From JAFGXT01 sp963677165 (GTDB lineage: Bacteria; Verrucomicrobiota; Lentisphaeria; Victivallales; SZUA-371), in the NCBI GenBank assembly GCA_963677165.2, contig CAXXSX010000002.1:2294001-2358000 (forward strand): a stretch of 64,000 bases of DNA, in the 5' to 3' direction. The notes below the pieces were generated by a model. It was not told the origin of the DNA and did no database searches. It saw only the letters and a list, made by a program, of their open reading frames with translations. This document shows, piece after piece, positions 62,149 to 64,000 of this stretch (positions are counted from its first letter, which is position 1; each line of letters begins with the position of its first letter). The translations under genes were made by a program, and so were the position numbers.

Positions 62149-64000
62149 CTATTTATGCTGGTCCGAGATCAGTGGAATAACCACCTGGGTTATTGAGAAC
62201 GGACATGATTCCAGCTTAATTTTTCCATTGGCAAGTTCGATGGATTGTTTCTCTGATTGTTTGGTGTCCGGCATAGCATCCAGCGTTGCCCAGGATGTCG
62301 AGAAGATTTCCGCGTTATTGCCAGTTTTGAAGGCTCTGCAATTCAGCGTAAAACTGCGCGGCACTTTGGCCCGGTTAACCAAGGTAATTCGCAGGCAGTG
62401 TTTGCCGCGCGTCACCAACTGATCGGCGTTGATTACGGAAGTTGGCTCTTTCGGAGCAGTTATCGTGGTCTTTAGAATACTTTCTCCGATATGGCGGCTC
62501 AAGACACCCATTGCATATGCCGAAGAATATAAAGTATAACGATTCTGTGCGAAATAACGTTTATCTGCTCCCGGCGGACAGGATTTCATGTCTTTGGGGA
62601 TTTGATGAAAGACCCGTTTTTTGGGATCGAACCAAGTATCATAGGGCATCAGTCCGAAATAGGTTGAATCCAAATCATGATATGCCATGATATCCATGTC
62701 CGGCAGCTTCATTGCCTCAATCCAGTTGTGGGCCAGCGTTAACGCCTGGGCTGGAGTATAAATCACCAAGCCTGTATTCCAAACATGAAATTTGTAAACG
62801 TTGGTTTCCGTCGCCGCCGGCTTGATATGCGTAACTCCGGCCTTGACCATCATCTGCTTATGGGCTTTCATATTCAAATCCCAACGTAATTCGCTCATAA
62901 CGAAACGGTCGAGATCCGCGTTCCCGATCGGCGAATTATCGACCGGCCGCCAATGGCTGCCCCAAGGATAATGTACGGCAAGATAAGTAATATCCTTGTC
63001 GATTCCGCTTTGTTTCATCAGCTCACAAAGTCTGGTGGTCCAGACATTACCGGTAACGGTAATGATCGCATCCGGAAACTTTACCTTGATTACTTTAACA
63101 AAAGAATTTACCAGCAAGACATAGTGCTCCACTGACATCAGGGAAAAATCTTCATTACCGATTTCCCAGTATTTAATTTTACATCCGGCGGGAATACTGT
63201 TAATGAAACGACTTAGAGCTTTTGTTGCTTCCGCAACCTTATTTGTGCCATTTGAAGCCTTGGCTTTTTTGAAAATACGTTCCAGTTTGCCGTCTTTATT
63301 GACAAACCGCAGATCATTGGTCTGAAACAGAAGTTCAATGCCGTATTCGCGGCAGAATTCCAACACATTATTGATCAGAGGATAACACGCTTTCTTATTC
63401 TGATACTTCTGTCCCTCAATCAGATAACGATGACACGGCATTCCTCCGGGAAAACGAATAACCCTGATGCCGGCGGTCTTCAATGCTTCTGCAAATTGTT
63501 TTCGCTTATTGAGTGGATTGCTTTCCGGCAAAGTACCGTAATAGAGTCCGTCATGCATATAATCGGCGTTGGCGGTAAAAAGTAGCGGAGACAGTTTAAC
63601 TTTTTCGATTTTTGGCTCAATTTTCAAACATACCGGATCATTGATTTGCAGCAATTCCGGTACTGATGGGCGATTCGTAACGATCAACCGGTCCACTTTT
63701 ATGTTTCCCGTGGCATTAAAGATGCCGACCGCTATATCCATATAACGGCATTGATATGGAACGTCGAATTCCAGAGCGTAGCATTGCCAGCACCGATCTT
63801 TCATATAATCAATTTTCTCCCACTTGTTCATACTTTTCCGCTGGCGGGTATATAATTTATCCATACCGCCGATGCCAAGCAGATCATGGTTGGCGTTTAG
63901 AAAGCGCAGGACGACTCCGGCTCCCCCCGGACCTGCCAGTTTCTTTATTTTCATCCACCATGTAATGCGGAAATGCCGAGTAGCCAGGTTCTTTGGTAAT
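62149..64000 (-). CDS. GH51-like (clan GH-A) hydrolase, 5' end cut by window edge
   Basis: The frame stays open to base 64000: upstream of the Met at 63954 it reads LPKNLATRHFRITWW, which belongs to the same beta-sandwich (AGPGGAGVVLRFLNANHDLLG), so that Met is internal and the gene begins outside the window. After the N-terminal sandwich comes a GH-A barrel with IRVIRFPGGMPCHRY, acid/base Glu in YWEIGNEDFS and nucleophile Glu in AATETNVYKF, then a C-terminal beta domain. It is a longer relative of the protein encoded 11 bp downstream. Confidence 0.8.
   Translation of the reverse strand, partial: LPKNLATRHFRITWWMKIKKLAGPGGAGVVLRFLNANHDLLGIGGMDKLYTRQRKSMNKWEKIDYMKDRCWQCYALEFDVPYQCRYMDIAVGIFNATGNIKVDRLIVTNRPSVPELLQINDPVCLKIEPKIEKVKLSPLLFTANADYMHDGLYYGTLPESNPLNKRKQFAEALKTAGIRVIRFPGGMPCHRYLIEGQKYQNKKACYPLINNVLEFCREYGIELLFQTNDLRFVNKDGKLERIFKKAKASNGTNKVAEATKALSRFINSIPAGCKIKYWEIGNEDFSLMSVEHYVLLVNSFVKVIKVKFPDAIITVTGNVWTTRLCELMKQSGIDKDITYLAVHYPWGSHWRPVDNSPIGNADLDRFVMSELRWDLNMKAHKQMMVKAGVTHIKPAATETNVYKFHVWNTGLVIYTPAQALTLAHNWIEAMKLPDMDIMAYHDLDSTYFGLMPYDTWFDPKKRVFHQIPKDMKSCPPGADKRYFAQNRYTLYSSAYAMGVLSRHIGESILKTTITAPKEPTSVINADQLVTRGKHCLRITLVNRAKVPRSFTLNCRAFKTGNNAEIFSTSWATLDAMPDTKQSEKQSIELANGKIKLESCPFSITQVVIPLISDQHK

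Noticed and set aside
63952..63954. Met as start of the last GH51-like protein
   Set aside because: The frame continues upstream to the window edge with protein-like sequence of the same domain and there is no ribosome-binding site at this Met.

Overview
The window looks like chromosome from a Gram-negative, glycan-degrading bacterium, most likely a Lentisphaerota (Victivallis-type) organism. This is inferred from LPS and RND genes, several short prepilin-like proteins with an FTLIELL start and an H...DGSV end, DUF4838 proteins, and many glycoside hydrolases with no SusC/SusD pair. The taxonomic call is not proven from the sequence.

Layout. 1-4209: a LacI-type regulator with two identical palindromic operators in its promoter, followed by a very large secreted GH5-like hydrolase cut by the left edge. 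4520-21925: ordinary chromosome with a DUF2339 membrane protein, a MarR/YczE pair, a CYTH protein, an MFS transporter, an RND efflux operon, a glycosyltransferase/proC/uppP group, rsmB, a CBS protein, and waaF-ldcA. A tRNA-Ala(GGC) gene lies at 22050-22126.

22127-57690: AT-rich accessory DNA. It contains three modules with the same gene order: transcription factor, prepilin-like protein, then secreted glycan-active protein. They are led by a GntR/LacI chimera (27008-32327, minus strand), a LacI protein (33449-47338) and a FadR-type GntR protein (48094-53388). Each regulator has its own palindrome placed on a good promoter. The LacI palindrome also lies in front of a sialidase-like gene, which gives a readable regulon. 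The second module adds two DUF4838 proteins, a GH95 fucosidase-like enzyme and a sialate O-acetylesterase; the third leads into a FAD oxidoreductase / M55 peptidase / TIM-barrel isomerase / aldolase operon.

The accessory region carries signs of rearrangement: a 147-bp MITE-like element with a 6-bp target duplication at a stop codon; three diverged copies of a repeat beginning near an M(A/V)(I/M)F(D/N)IFE start, two of which end in a copy of the tRNA-Ala 3' end; truncated SDR and acetylesterase genes beside these repeats; and a single-base frameshift in a G6 run of a beta-helix protein. Together these suggest an island (or stacked islands) assembled at the tRNA-Ala gene, though no integrase is visible.

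57955-64000: a minus-strand operon of clan GH-A enzymes (two GH51-like proteins, one cut by the right edge, and a GH39-like protein) plus a GH130 phosphorylase/hydrolase.
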